A DNA stretch of 19,261 bases from JAJZIH01 sp021785265 (GCA_027338645.1 DAHWSH010000015.1:1-19261), one strand, 5' to 3'. Positions 6,705 through 15,224 are shown, counted from the stretch's first letter. Program-made: numbers and translations. The notes: generated by a model not told the origin, from the letters alone.

Positions 6705-8624
6705 ATGGCAAGTCAGTCTCTGGTTCGTCGTCCGCCTGTCCGACTCCTTCTGGTCAATCCCCGCTTCCCTGAGAGTTTCTGGAGTTTCCGTTGGGCGCTG
6801 GAGCGGATCTTGCCTGGCAAGCGCGCGGTCAATCCGCCTCTGGGCCTGGCCACCCTGGCCGCGCTGTGCCCTCCAGACTGGTCGGTCCGGATCGTCGACG
6901 AAAACATTGAATCGATCCCCCTGGAGCCTGACGCGGATATCATCGGGGTTTGCGGGATGGGCGTCCAGTTCAAGCGGGAATGTGAGATTCTGAAGTACTA
7001 CCGGAGTCACGGCTACTATGTCGTGGCGGGTGGCAGCTATGCATCTCTCTGTCCAGAATCCTTCGAGGGACTGGCGCACTCCGTCATTGCGGGAGAGGCA
7101 GAATACACATGGGGGCGGTTTTGTGGGGATTTCCTGTCCGGGCAAACGAAATCGCTGTACCGTGAAACGGGGACCGTGGAGCTCGCGGATTCGCCTGTCC
7201 CCCGTTTTGACCTGCTGAAGCTCGACCAGTACACGACCGTCAGCCTGCAGTTTTCCCGCGGATGCCCGTATCGCTGCGAGTTCTGCGACATCATTGTCAT
7301 GTTTGGCCGCCGTCCGCGCACCAAGCGGCCGGAACAGATCGGGAGAGAACTGGATCTCTTGCGGGAGCGAGACATTCACAATGTCTTCTTTGTCGACGAC
7401 AACCTCATCGGCAACAAAAAAGCGGCCCGTGAGCTCTTGATTTATCTCGCCCAGTACCAACGAAACCATGACTATGTCTTCCGTTTTGGCACGGAAGCCT
7501 CTCTCAACCTCGCGCTGGATGACGAGCTGATGGAACTGTTTCGCGCAGCCCACTTTACCTGGGTTTTCCTGGGGATCGAGAGCCCGGATGCGGAGAGCCT
7601 GCAGGAGGCCCAGAAGACCCAGAACCTGGCCCAGGACGTCCTCACGGCCGTGCGGCGGATCTATGCTCACGGGCTCGATGTTTTTGCTGGATTTATCGTG
7701 GGCTTCGACCATGATCGTGTGGAGACGTTTGACCGCCAGTACCGCTTTATCCTGGAGTCCGGAATTCAGGCTTCCATGATCGGACTGCTGACCGCGATGC
7801 CCAAGACCCCTCTCTATGAACGGCTGGCCCGGGAGGGCCGCTTGTTGCCGATGCTTGAACTGGCTGACAACACCAAACCCGTGACGAATGTCGTTCCACG
7901 TCACATGACGGCGGCGGATCTGGTCCGGGGATATCAGGAACTCTACCAGCGACTGTTCTGCGATGCCAATATCGCCAAACGCATCCGCAATAAGTTCCGG
8001 TACCTGGCACCGGCGACTCCGCGCGAGGGGGTTCCGGCCGGCCGCAACGGGACGATCCTACGTCATCTGTTCTGTTCCGGCCTGCTGCCGGGCGGGCCGG
8101 TGCGGATCTACCGATTTGTCTCGACCCTGGTGGTGACTCCGTGGCGGGCTTGGCCCCTGGTGATCACGGACTGGATCCAGGGCCTCTCCATCCGTTCTTA
8201 CATTCAACGACACCTCGACCCCGACCTGTCTCAAGCACAGCGGGTGGTCGAGGTCACACTGGAACGCCTTCTGAGGCACCCGCAGCCACAATCCGCGTCC
8301 CATCCCATCCGGGTCACCCTGTCCATGAAGGGCACCGTACCCTGTTTGCGGGTGTGGCTGGAGGGTGCGGTGGATCCGGCTTTTTTCCAGTATGCGGCAC
8401 GCCGGCTCCGTGGCATGCTGAAGCAAAGTGCGGCGGCCCTTTTTCTCTGCGTGGTTGATCTGCGGGAGGATCAGCACCGGTTGTTCACCCGCTTCCTGCA
8501 CCGCTTGTCACCCTATGGAGACCGGGTTTCGATTTTCATAAACCGGAAGATCCAGACACAGATGCCGGTTGACTCGTCTGTTTTCCATCTTCTCCTCGAG
8601 GATCCGACCGTTGGCCTCTCGTAG
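6705..8624 (+). CDS. B12-binding-domain radical SAM protein (DUF4070/HpnP-like) with C-terminal extension
   Basis: Radical SAM enzyme with an N-terminal cobalamin-binding fold (about 10-140: LLVNPRFPESFW, NPPLGLATLA, AGGSYASLCPE). Like most class B enzymes it lacks the DxHxxG motif. The radical SAM core (about 170-390) carries the [4Fe-4S] motif CPYRCEFC (C187, C191, C194). The order and motifs match the DUF4070 group, which includes the hopanoid C-2 methylase HpnP, so a radical methylation or similar reaction is likely; no hopanoid gene is nearby, so the substrate is open. At 639 residues it is longer than I expect for the group: about 530-625 adds an alpha/beta-looking segment I do not recognise. 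ATG 6705 follows GGGAG by 8 bases. The leader is strongly structured. Confidence 0.8.
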   Translation: MASQSLVRRPPVRLLLVNPRFPESFWSFRWALERILPGKRAVNPPLGLATLAALCPPDWSVRIVDENIESIPLEPDADIIGVCGMGVQFKRECEILKYYRSHGYYVVAGGSYASLCPESFEGLAHSVIAGEAEYTWGRFCGDFLSGQTKSLYRETGTVELADSPVPRFDLLKLDQYTTVSLQFSRGCPYRCEFCDIIVMFGRRPRTKRPEQIGRELDLLRERDIHNVFFVDDNLIGNKKAARELLIYLAQYQRNHDYVFRFGTEASLNLALDDELMELFRAAHFTWVFLGIESPDAESLQEAQKTQNLAQDVLTAVRRIYAHGLDVFAGFIVGFDHDRVETFDRQYRFILESGIQASMIGLLTAMPKTPLYERLAREGRLLPMLELADNTKPVTNVVPRHMTAADLVRGYQELYQRLFCDANIAKRIRNKFRYLAPATPREGVPAGRNGTILRHLFCSGLLPGGPVRIYRFVSTLVVTPWRAWPLVITDWIQGLSIRSYIQRHLDPDLSQAQRVVEVTLERLLRHPQPQSASHPIRVTLSMKGTVPCLRVWLEGAVDPAFFQYAARRLRGMLKQSAAALFLCVVDLREDQHRLFTRFLHRLSPYGDRVSIFINRKIQTQMPVDSSVFHLLLEDPTVGLS

Positions 8625-8671
8625 GCTCGGTAGGCAGGAACCCCCGATTTTTCGGCTGGGAGTTCGGATCG

Positions 8672-9052
8672 ATGGATCATTGCGAAAGAAAACCAAAGTC
8701 TGACCTTTTAAGTAACCGGTGGGCGGTCTTCATCTTGTGGGTTGTCCCCCTGATCGCCATCCTGGTCGGCGGCAGCCTGCCACGCCCGCTTCATACCGCA
8801 CTCTGGACGCTGGGTTTTTCGATCATGGCGGTTGCCTGTGGGGTCAATGCCCGCCGCTGTGGCCGGCGGCATTGTTTCTATACGGCCCCCCTGTTTTTCG
8901 CCGTGGCCTTGGGCTCCCTGCTCTTCGGAACGGGCCTTCTTCCATTGGGCCCGCACGGTTGGGGTGCACTTGTGGCTTTTGCCGTCGGCGGCTGGTTTTT
9001 GAGTGGCTGTGTGATTGAACCCTGGAAGGGCCGGTACCTCAAGCCGAAATGA
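8672..9052 (+). CDS. Small four-helix membrane protein, function unknown
   Basis: Integral membrane protein of 126 residues with four predicted helices (about 18-37, 41-60, 69-90, 94-114) and short loops. A conserved-looking CGRRHC motif sits in the loop between helices 2 and 3, and the N-terminus is basic. I have seen similar small proteins with a RCGRxHC motif in bacteria and archaea without a known function. ATG 8672 has GGGAG 9 bases upstream. It is 47 bases behind the radical SAM gene on the same strand and may be in its operon. It converges on murB with a 50-base gap. Confidence 0.7.
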   Translation: MDHCERKPKSDLLSNRWAVFILWVVPLIAILVGGSLPRPLHTALWTLGFSIMAVACGVNARRCGRRHCFYTAPLFFAVALGSLLFGTGLLPLGPHGWGALVAFAVGGWFLSGCVIEPWKGRYLKPK

Positions 9053-9069
9053 TCCGAGTTCGCAGGTTC

Positions 9070-9084
9070 GGGGACCGGCTCCCC
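9070..9084. terminator. Weak hairpin between convergent genes
   Basis: GGGGA (9070-9074) and TCCCC (9080-9084) form a 5-bp stem in the 50-base gap where the membrane protein gene and murB converge. There is no T-run on either strand, so it is only a candidate bidirectional terminator. Confidence 0.2.
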
Positions 9085-9102
9085 TGTTCCGACCGCATGG
9101 GC

Positions 9103-10122
9103 TCAGAGAATCCGGGGTTCCACGTCCAGCTCGAGTCCGAAATCCGCGCGGATGGAGTCCTGGATCCGTTGCGCCAGTGACCAGATCTGGGCGCCCGTGG
9201 CCGTGCCATAGTTGACGAGAACGAGGGCATGCTGGGGTGAGACGCCTGCATCTCCTTCCCGGAAACCCTTCCATCCCCCCCGTTCGATGAGCCAGGCTGC
9301 GCTCACCTTCTTCCCGAGTGGACTCTCAAATACCGGAAGTTCAGGGAAGCGATCGCGGAGCAGCTGGCCGTGTTCCGGAGTCAGAATGGGGTTTTTGAAG
9401 AAACTGCCGGCATTGCCGATTTCGGCCGGGTCGGGCAGCTTGCGTCGCCGTAGCCGAATGACGGCCTCGGCGACGCTTCGAGCGGTGGGCGGATCGGCCT
9501 GCAGTGCAGCCAGTTCTTCACGGATGCCGGGGTAGTCGATCCGGAGAGGCGCCTTTCGGCTCAGCTTGAGCTCGATGGCGATGATGACCCACCGGTCCGG
9601 CTCCTTCTGGAACTGGCTCCGGCGATAGCCGAAGCGGCAGGCCTCCCGATCCAGACGCCGCCCCTGTCCGGCCTGACAGTCAAAGACCTCGACCGTCTCC
9701 AGTACGTCGGAGATTTCTGCTCCATAGGCGCCAATGTTCTGGATGGGTGCCGCTCCGACCAGACCCGGAATGAGTGCGAGGTTCTCGAGCCCGCAGAGGT
9801 CCCGCTCGAGCGTCCAGGTAACCAGGTCATGCCATCTAACTCCAGCTTCCACATGGACGAGCACGGTTTTGGCGTCGTCGGCAAGGACTTTGATGTCCCG
9901 GTTCCTCAGGGTGAGCACCAGCCCCGGAAAATCCCGGGTGAAGAGCACGTTGCTGCCGGCACCCAAGATCAGTCTCGGCAGGTTCCGGGTTTGCGGGAGA
10001 TCCAGGATCTCGGGGATGTGATCCGGGTTTTCGATTTCAGCGAGCCAGACGGCTCGGGCCGGAACGCGAAAGCTGTTATGACGGTCGAGTGGAGCATCCG
10101 GAGTGAGAGCGGGGTGGAACAT
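9103..10122 (-). CDS. murB: UDP-N-acetylenolpyruvoylglucosamine reductase MurB
   Basis: Reduces UDP-GlcNAc-enolpyruvate to UDP-MurNAc with NADPH and FAD in the cytosolic part of peptidoglycan synthesis. The FAD domain shows LILGAGSNVL (51-60) and PGLVGAAPIQNIGAYG (about 119-134). The substrate domain shows YRRSQF with R167, GNAGSFFKNP with the proton donor S240, and the final ELDVEPRIL with E335, which match R159, S229 and E325 of the E. coli enzyme. The length (339) and the Tyr loop region fit the type I, E. coli-like form. The ATG at 10122 gives the expected N-terminus. tRNA-Val lies 67 bases upstream on the same strand, so the two could share a transcript. No other cell-wall gene is nearby. 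Confidence 0.97.
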   Translation of the reverse strand: MFHPALTPDAPLDRHNSFRVPARAVWLAEIENPDHIPEILDLPQTRNLPRLILGAGSNVLFTRDFPGLVLTLRNRDIKVLADDAKTVLVHVEAGVRWHDLVTWTLERDLCGLENLALIPGLVGAAPIQNIGAYGAEISDVLETVEVFDCQAGQGRRLDREACRFGYRRSQFQKEPDRWVIIAIELKLSRKAPLRIDYPGIREELAALQADPPTARSVAEAVIRLRRRKLPDPAEIGNAGSFFKNPILTPEHGQLLRDRFPELPVFESPLGKKVSAAWLIERGGWKGFREGDAGVSPQHALVLVNYGTATGAQIWSLAQRIQDSIRADFGLELDVEPRIL

Positions 10123-10189
10123 TGACCGGACGTCCTCTGGGCCAACTGGAGCCGTTTTCCAGCTCGTCTGCCCGACGTTTGACTGCGGT

Positions 10190-10264
10190 TGGTGGGCGAT
10201 AGTGGGATCGAACCACTGACCCCTGCCGTGTGAAAGCAGTGCTCTACCGCTGAGCTAATCGCCC
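10190..10264 (-). tRNA. tRNA-Val(CAC), CCA encoded
   Basis: On the minus strand this 75-base gene folds as a full cloverleaf: acceptor GGGCGAT/ATCGCCC, D stem GCTC/GAGC, anticodon stem CTGCT/GGCAG with loop TTCACAC, T stem AGTGG/CCACT around TTCGATC, discriminator A and an encoded CCA. The anticodon CAC reads GTG (Val). murB follows 67 bases downstream. Confidence 0.95.
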
Positions 10265-10320
10265 CAGGGCCATCTTGCGTCTTTCCGGTGCCCATCTTAA
10301 CATGGCCAAATAGCCTGAGC

Positions 10321-11046
10321 ATGCCCGCGCCCATGATCTTCCGCCAGTTTTTTGATCCGGTTTCCTGCACCTACACTTATGTCCTGGGGGACGAGGTGGG
10401 GAGAGAGGCGTGTCTCATCGACCCGGTTTTGGATCGGGTCGATGAGTATGCCCAGTGGATCGATGGACAGGGTTTTCGCCTGGTCTATGCCATTGACACC
10501 CATATTCATGCGGATCACATCACCGGGCTTGGGCAACTGCGTGAGCGGACCGCTTGCCGGACGGCGATGGGAGAAAAAAGCCCCGCCGAGTGCGTGGACG
10601 TCAAGCTTTCGGAAGGGGAGTCCCTCACCATTGGAAGCCTCCTCCTCAAGGTCCTTTATACCCCGGGGCATACGGATGACAGCTACAGTTACGTCATGGC
10701 CGACCGGGTGTTCACAGGAGATGCCCTCCTGATCCGCGGGACCGGCCGGACGGATTTCCAGAACGGGGATGCCTACCAGGCCTATGACAGCCTGTTCCAC
10801 AAGCTTCTGCTCCTGCCGGAAGCCACTGCCGTTTATCCGGCCCATGATTACCACGGACAGACCGTGAGCACGATCGGTGACGAGAAGAGGCTCAACCCAC
10901 GGCTCCAGGTCCGCTCCGCCGGGGAATATGCGGATCTCATGGCCTCCCTCCGGCTGCCGGATCCGCGCCTCATGGACGTTGCGGTTCCCGCCAACCGACG
11001 CTGTGGGCAGGTGGCTTCGCCTGATGGTGCCGGAAGGAGTGGATGA
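10321..11046 (+). CDS. ETHE1-like persulfide (sulfur) dioxygenase, metallo-beta-lactamase fold
   Basis: Probably oxidises glutathione persulfide to sulfite in the cytosol, as ETHE1/SDO enzymes do. The metal site is clear: THIHADH (60-66) opens the fold, YTPGHTDDSYSY has the second His, FTGDALLIRGTGRTDF the Asp, and YPAHDY another His; GTGRTDF and the N-terminal IFRQFFDPVSCTYTY are typical of the ETHE1 group rather than glyoxalase II. Start is uncertain: ATG 10321 is used, but ATG 10333 gives the usual MIFRQ N-terminus and neither has a good ribosome site. It is divergent from tRNA-Val (56-base gap) and followed by gltX. No rhodanese or sulfide:quinone reductase gene is in the window. Confidence 0.88.
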   Translation: MPAPMIFRQFFDPVSCTYTYVLGDEVGREACLIDPVLDRVDEYAQWIDGQGFRLVYAIDTHIHADHITGLGQLRERTACRTAMGEKSPAECVDVKLSEGESLTIGSLLLKVLYTPGHTDDSYSYVMADRVFTGDALLIRGTGRTDFQNGDAYQAYDSLFHKLLLLPEATAVYPAHDYHGQTVSTIGDEKRLNPRLQVRSAGEYADLMASLRLPDPRLMDVAVPANRRCGQVASPDGAGRSG

Positions 11047-11108
11047 GGCGGGAGCGGGAGGAGAAACTCGAGTAAAATGACCCTCTCCCGAGCCCTTGGG
11101 ATCCTGAG

Positions 11109-12563
11109 TTGTCTCCATCCGGTCGCCTGACCGACCCTCCGGTTGAACGCCGCGTCGAACGGGTGCGGACCCGTTTTGCGCCGAGTCCCACGGGCTTTCT
11201 GCATATCGGAGGAGCCCGGACTGCCCTTTTCAACTGGCTTTATGCCCGCCATGGTGGTGGCGATTTCATCCTGCGGATCGAGGACACTGATACGCACCGT
11301 TCCACGGCAGCCTACAGCCAGGCCATCATCGAGGGGCTTGCCTGGCTCGGACTCAATCCGGACGAGGGGCCCATCTACCAGAGCGGGCGTTTCGAACGCT
11401 ATCGGGCGGTTGCCGATACCCTGATCGGGCAGGGGTCGGCCTATCGCTGCTACTGCACCCCAGAGGAACTGGAAGAGCGGAGGAACGAACAGATCCGCCG
11501 GGGCGAAAAACCCCGTTACGACGGACACTGTCGGGACGTAACTGCTCCCAGGCCCGGCGTTGCACCGGTGGTTCGTTTCCGGACCCCCCAAGAGGGGAGG
11601 GTGGGTTTCACCGACCTTGTCCGGGGAGTCATCGATTTTGAAAATGCGGAACTGGATGACCTTGTCATTCTCCGTTCTGACGGAACTCCAACCTACAATT
11701 TCGGCGTGGTGGTCGACGATCACGACATGGAAATTACCCATGTGATCCGGGGAGACGACCACATCAACAACACGCCCCGGCAGATCCACATCTATCACGC
11801 GCTCGGCCTTCCCCTGCCGAAGTTCGCCCACCTGCCCATGATCCTGGGCCCGGATGGTTCACGGCTTTCCAAGCGCCATGGGGCTGTGAGCGTCGAACAG
11901 TATCGGCTGGATGGTTTCCTGCCGGAGGCCATGGTCAACGACCTGGTCCGGCTCGGTTGGTCGCATGGGGACCAGGAGATCTTCTCGACAGACGAGATGA
12001 TCCAGTATTTCGACCTAACCGCCATCAGTCGCTCGCCCGCGATTTTCAACCGGGATAAGCTTACCTGGCTCAATCAGCACTATCTCAAGACCCTGCAGGT
12101 GGAGAGACTCCAGTCCGCCCTGGAACCGCTCCTGCCGACCATCGGTCTCACGGAGTGGGCGAGTCCCCGACTCGGTGACGTGATACCCCTCCTGCAGGGG
12201 CGCAGCCGAACATTGATGGAAATGGCCCAGTCCTGCCTTGTGTTTTACCGTGAACCGGAAGCTTACGATGAAAAAGCCTGGAAGGCGCATCTGGGATCCG
12301 GCCAGGAGCACTTGCTCGGAGTCATCCGGGATCGACTGGGTGCACAGTTGGAATGGACCCCGGAAGCCCTGCATCACCTCCTGACCGAGCTTGCTGGGGC
12401 TCAAGACCTGAAGCTCGGACAGGTGGCCCAGCCGATCCGGGTGGCGCTGACCGGGAATACCGTCTCGCCACCGATCGATCAGACCCTGGCCGTCCTGGGA
12501 AAGGACCAATCGCTGGCCCGCCTGGATCGGGCCCGGGCGAGACAGGCTGAAGTTGCGAGATAG
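11109..12563 (+). CDS. gltX: Glutamyl-tRNA synthetase
   Basis: Class I synthetase that charges tRNA-Glu with glutamate. The HIGH motif is in GFLHIGGART (about residue 32) and the KMSKS-type loop is RLSKR (252-256). Also typical are RFAPSPTG, LRIEDTD, NDLVRLGWSHGDQEIFS and a Cys-rich insert around YRCYC. Length 484 fits bacterial GltX. The start is open: TTG 11109 is used here with a weak GGGAT upstream, but GTG 11163 gives MRTRFAPSPTG, close to the usual N-terminus. A -10-like TAAAAT lies at 11073-11078 without a clear -35. Its substrate tRNA-Glu is encoded just downstream, after tRNA-Ala, an arrangement known from Pseudomonas and relatives. Confidence 0.97.
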   Translation: MSPSGRLTDPPVERRVERVRTRFAPSPTGFLHIGGARTALFNWLYARHGGGDFILRIEDTDTHRSTAAYSQAIIEGLAWLGLNPDEGPIYQSGRFERYRAVADTLIGQGSAYRCYCTPEELEERRNEQIRRGEKPRYDGHCRDVTAPRPGVAPVVRFRTPQEGRVGFTDLVRGVIDFENAELDDLVILRSDGTPTYNFGVVVDDHDMEITHVIRGDDHINNTPRQIHIYHALGLPLPKFAHLPMILGPDGSRLSKRHGAVSVEQYRLDGFLPEAMVNDLVRLGWSHGDQEIFSTDEMIQYFDLTAISRSPAIFNRDKLTWLNQHYLKTLQVERLQSALEPLLPTIGLTEWASPRLGDVIPLLQGRSRTLMEMAQSCLVFYREPEAYDEKAWKAHLGSGQEHLLGVIRDRLGAQLEWTPEALHHLLTELAGAQDLKLGQVAQPIRVALTGNTVSPPIDQTLAVLGKDQSLARLDRARARQAEVAR

Positions 12564-12579
12564 AGGGATTCTCCAAAGC

Positions 12580-12608
12580 TTGACAGAACCCTCGAATGCC
12601 TTGAAAAT
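12580..12608 (+). promoter_or_regulatory. Sigma-70-type promoter for the tRNA-Ala/tRNA-Glu pair
   Basis: A perfect -35 TTGACA (12580-12585) is followed after 17 bases by GAAAAT (12603-12608, 4 of 6 consensus). Transcription would start about 6 bases before tRNA-Ala, as expected for a stable RNA promoter. Confidence 0.6.
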
Positions 12609-12620
12609 ACAAGGTTTCGG

Positions 12621-12696
<76 letters not shown>

Positions 12697-12720
12697 CGTC
12701 ACCTTTACCCTCGGAGTTTC

Positions 12721-12796
12721 GTCCCCATCGTCTAGAGGCCTAGGACACGGCCCTTTCAAGGCCGTAGCACGGGTTCGAATCCCGTTGGGGACGCCA
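12721..12796 (+). tRNA. tRNA-Glu(TTC), CCA encoded; integration site of the accessory element
   Basis: A 76-base cloverleaf: acceptor GTCCCCA/TGGGGAC, anticodon stem CGGCC/GGCCG with loop CTTTCAA (anticodon TTC), T arm CGGGTTCGAATCCCG, discriminator G and encoded CCA. The tRNA is intact. Foreign-looking DNA starts right after it, and the recombinase on the other strand ends inside its anticodon loop. Confidence 0.96.
12756..12796. other. Putative attL: recombinase 3' end overlapping tRNA-Glu 3' half
   Basis: The recombinase stop (TGA on the minus strand, 12756-12758) lies in the anticodon loop, and its last residues (VASPTGFEPVLRP) are read backwards through the tRNA T arm and acceptor. This is the arrangement expected after integration into a tRNA 3' end. 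The matching attR repeat is not in the window; I looked for a second copy of the T arm and acceptor downstream and found none. Confidence 0.55.
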
Positions 12797-14498
12797 CACT
12801 TGTAAAGCGAGCATCCAGCAGCGGTCCGACCGTGAGCTCGGCGCGGAAGCTGTAGGTTTTGCGGCCATCGCGCACCATCGGGATGAACTGTACCGGGCCG
12901 ACCAGGAGCTGTTGGAGCGCCTTCCGCGCCGCGGGCACATCGGTCCCCAATGCGGCGCGCAGGTCGCCGGCCCGCTCGAGGGCAAGGTGCCGGATCCGCG
13001 CCACGTCGAACGGTACCGGACGTGCCTGGGTCAGCGCCTGGTGTTCGTCCCCGAGCTCCTTGATTCTCGCTTCGCGGCGGGCGATCTCCTGGACGAGGCG
13101 TTCCGGTGCGCCCCCCGTGGCGATGGCGCTGACCAGGTGGTCGAGTTCGCGGTGAAGACGCCGCAGCTCGGCGTCGATTTGACCGACCCGGTCCGGCGCG
13201 TTGCGCCGCGCGGCGAGCACTAACTCGGCGGCGCGGTCCACCACATAGTGCACCGCCTCACGGCTCAGTACCCGGCCTTCGATGGCCGAGAGGATCGGTT
13301 CGTCCATCCTGTCGATCCATTCCCGGTGATCGTTTTGGCACACGGTTGAGCCACGATGGTGGTGATAGCTGCACACGTAGAGGCCGCGCCGGCGACGCTG
13401 GCCCGCGGATCCGCAGGTGCTGCTGATCACGACCATCGAGCCGCCGCAGCACTCGCAGCGCGCGAGCCCGGAGAACAGGTAGCGCGACGCGCGCACGGGA
13501 CGGCCATGAAGCGCCCCGCCGGTGGCCGACAGGTACTCGTTGCGTCGATGCCGCATCCGGGCCTGGACCGCATTCCACAGGGTGTCATCGATGATGCGCA
13601 GCTGGGGCATGGGGACCCGATGATACTCGGGTTGCCGTTCGCGCTTTTTCGTGCCGCCTCGATACACCTTGCGATATTCCCCGTACGGGCTGAACCCGAG
13701 GTAGCGCTCGTTGCGCAGCATCGCGTAGATCGAGCTCGGAGCCCATGAGCCGGATCCCCTTGAGGGCGGTGGCGGTATAGGGTCCGAGAAATAGTGCTGC
13801 GTCAAGGCGCGGTACGAGGGATCGCCGTTCAGCGCCTTGGCGATGGATTTGCAGCCGTGTCCGTCGGCAAACGCGCGGAAGATGGAACGCAGGGTCTGCG
13901 CCTCGGCGGGATCGATTTCGTGTTCCGTGTGCGTGCGCCCGACGGGCGCTTGTTCGCCGGGTGTCGCGGTGATCCGTTGTCCGTCGTGACTGACCCAGAC
14001 GTTGCGCAGGCCGTAGACCCGGCCGCCGGCCACCTGACCGCGCAGGGCCTTGCGCTCGAGCGCATCCCGCGCGCGCTGCGAAGCCTTCTGTCGCTCGACC
14101 TCCGAGGCGTACGATTTGAGCGTCGCCATGATCTTCTGCTCGGGGGTGTCGAGTTTTTCTTCCTCCTGGGTCAGGTAGTAGAAAATGCGCGTCCCGGCCT
14201 CGATGATCTCGCCGAGGTAAAAGGCGTTGCGCAGCATGTCCCGCCCCAGGCGCGAGGGTTCGGACATCACGAGCACGTCCACGTCCTTGAGGCAGGTGAG
14301 GAGGCGGGTGAAGCCCGGGCGATTCTGGTACTCGGCCCCCGAGATACCGTCGTCCATGAAGATGCGGTCGTCGTTTACCGTCCAGCCCCTCGCTTCGGCG
14401 AACGCCTTGGCGTGCTCCACTTGACGCGTGACCGACTTGTGGTCGGGGTTTTTGTCATTATCGTCGGTGGACTTTCGGGCGTAGATCGCGACTCTCAT
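12756..14498 (-). CDS. Large serine recombinase (site-specific integrase)
   Basis: Catalyses integration and excision through a covalent serine-DNA intermediate. The resolvase domain (1-150) has IYARKS with the nucleophile S10, followed by DDGISG and SRLGRD, the standard catalytic motifs. A Recombinase domain (about 155-320) follows, then a zinc ribbon with C348, C351, C376 and C387, and a charged coiled coil (about 430-500). The length of 580 fits large serine integrases. ATG 14498 has AGGA 8 bases upstream. A small ORF overlaps its start by 41 bases. The C-terminal 14 residues are encoded by tRNA-Glu sequence, so the true C-terminus in the excised element may differ. Tyrosine integrases usually take tRNA 3' ends, so a serine integrase here is uncommon. 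Confidence 0.95.
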   Translation of the reverse strand: MRVAIYARKSTDDNDKNPDHKSVTRQVEHAKAFAEARGWTVNDDRIFMDDGISGAEYQNRPGFTRLLTCLKDVDVLVMSEPSRLGRDMLRNAFYLGEIIEAGTRIFYYLTQEEEKLDTPEQKIMATLKSYASEVERQKASQRARDALERKALRGQVAGGRVYGLRNVWVSHDGQRITATPGEQAPVGRTHTEHEIDPAEAQTLRSIFRAFADGHGCKSIAKALNGDPSYRALTQHYFSDPIPPPPSRGSGSWAPSSIYAMLRNERYLGFSPYGEYRKVYRGGTKKRERQPEYHRVPMPQLRIIDDTLWNAVQARMRHRRNEYLSATGGALHGRPVRASRYLFSGLARCECCGGSMVVISSTCGSAGQRRRRGLYVCSYHHHRGSTVCQNDHREWIDRMDEPILSAIEGRVLSREAVHYVVDRAAELVLAARRNAPDRVGQIDAELRRLHRELDHLVSAIATGGAPERLVQEIARREARIKELGDEHQALTQARPVPFDVARIRHLALERAGDLRAALGTDVPAARKALQQLLVGPVQFIPMVRDGRKTYSFRAELTVGPLLDARFTSVASPTGFEPVLRP

Positions 14499-14640
14499 GG
14501 GTTTCGTCCTGTCCCTGTTCGGCCTCTAGGATCGCGCGCGCGATGAGCGCCGCGAGGACATCGAGGAACGGTTTGGCGGCCTTCCCCAACGATGGCCCAT
14601 TGTGCGGCGGATGCGGGGATTTGACAATGCGGGAAGCCAT
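14458..14640 (-). CDS. Small ORF overlapping the recombinase start
   Basis: A 60-residue ORF from ATG 14640 that overlaps the recombinase start by 41 bases in another frame. Residues about 20-42 form an amphipathic, Ala/Leu-rich helix (AAKPFLDVLAALIARAILEAE) followed by a charged tail. Small proteins of this kind sit upstream of serine recombinases in other elements, and the overlap suggests translational coupling. I do not recognise the family and no strong ribosome site is seen, so it may not be real. Confidence 0.4.
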   Translation of the reverse strand: MASRIVKSPHPPHNGPSLGKAAKPFLDVLAALIARAILEAEQGQDETHESRDLRPKVHRR

Positions 14641-15224
14641 CGCGTGTGGTCTCTGCGAACGTCCACCGGTCACGACCCTGCCTGAGGCGCGAGAAATGGC
14701 GCGGCTTGCGTCGGTACTGCACATGACTCCGGGGCCTATCGCGCCCGTTCGGACGGCTTCAGGCCATTCCCAGCCTCACGGCTGATCACCCGGAATCGGC
14801 GGGCGGGGAAACACGCGCAGGGGCGGCTGTCATGATCGCCACCTACAGCGGGGTCGGATGCAACAAGCGGCAGCGCGGCGCATCGGGGTGTCGGGGCGCA
14901 GCCCTGACCAGGTGGGGCGGGGAACCCGGGCGCGCAGCGCCCGTGGGCCCACGCCCCTTACCTTGTACCGAAACTTCCGCAGTTCCGGTTCCGCTTCGGT
15001 GACGCTTTCGTTCCGCCTGAGTGTCGCCGGCATGCCGCGCGTTCCGGCGCTGGTCCGCGTCCGTGACGTCTGCATGCCACACCGGGAACAGCGGTGTGAC
15101 CCCGGTGGCACGATTGTTCCGGCTGGGGTCTACCCGTGTTCCACCAAAGTGCCGCGCGCGTCGCAGATCCGTTCCGCTTCCCGTCTCACGGATTCAGGAG
15201 GAGGGCGAAAGCGGAGCCATACCC
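14641..15224. other. Gene-free, dyad-rich stretch upstream of the recombinase
   Basis: No confident gene in 584 bases; open frames here have random-looking protein. It contains a 7-bp hairpin (14927-14943), an overlapping 12-bp palindrome CGTGGGCCCACG (14942-14953), a 7-bp hairpin CACACCG/CGGTGTG (15078-15098), and six GTTCCG hexamers in the same orientation (14982, 14988, 15010, 15041, 15116, 15171). It lies between two divergent gene sets, so it may hold both promoters, or a replication or transfer site. Confidence 0.4.

Noticed and set aside
6603..7904. Long open frame on the minus strand opposite the radical SAM gene (433 codons)
   Set aside because: It is the antisense shadow of a well-supported gene; its translation has no recognisable motif and it covers the leader and the catalytic motif region.
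11077..11130. 17-codon leader peptide ORF before gltX
   Set aside because: Its ATG overlaps a -10-like TAAAAT and the nearest ribosome site is about 13 bases away; no attenuator follows it.
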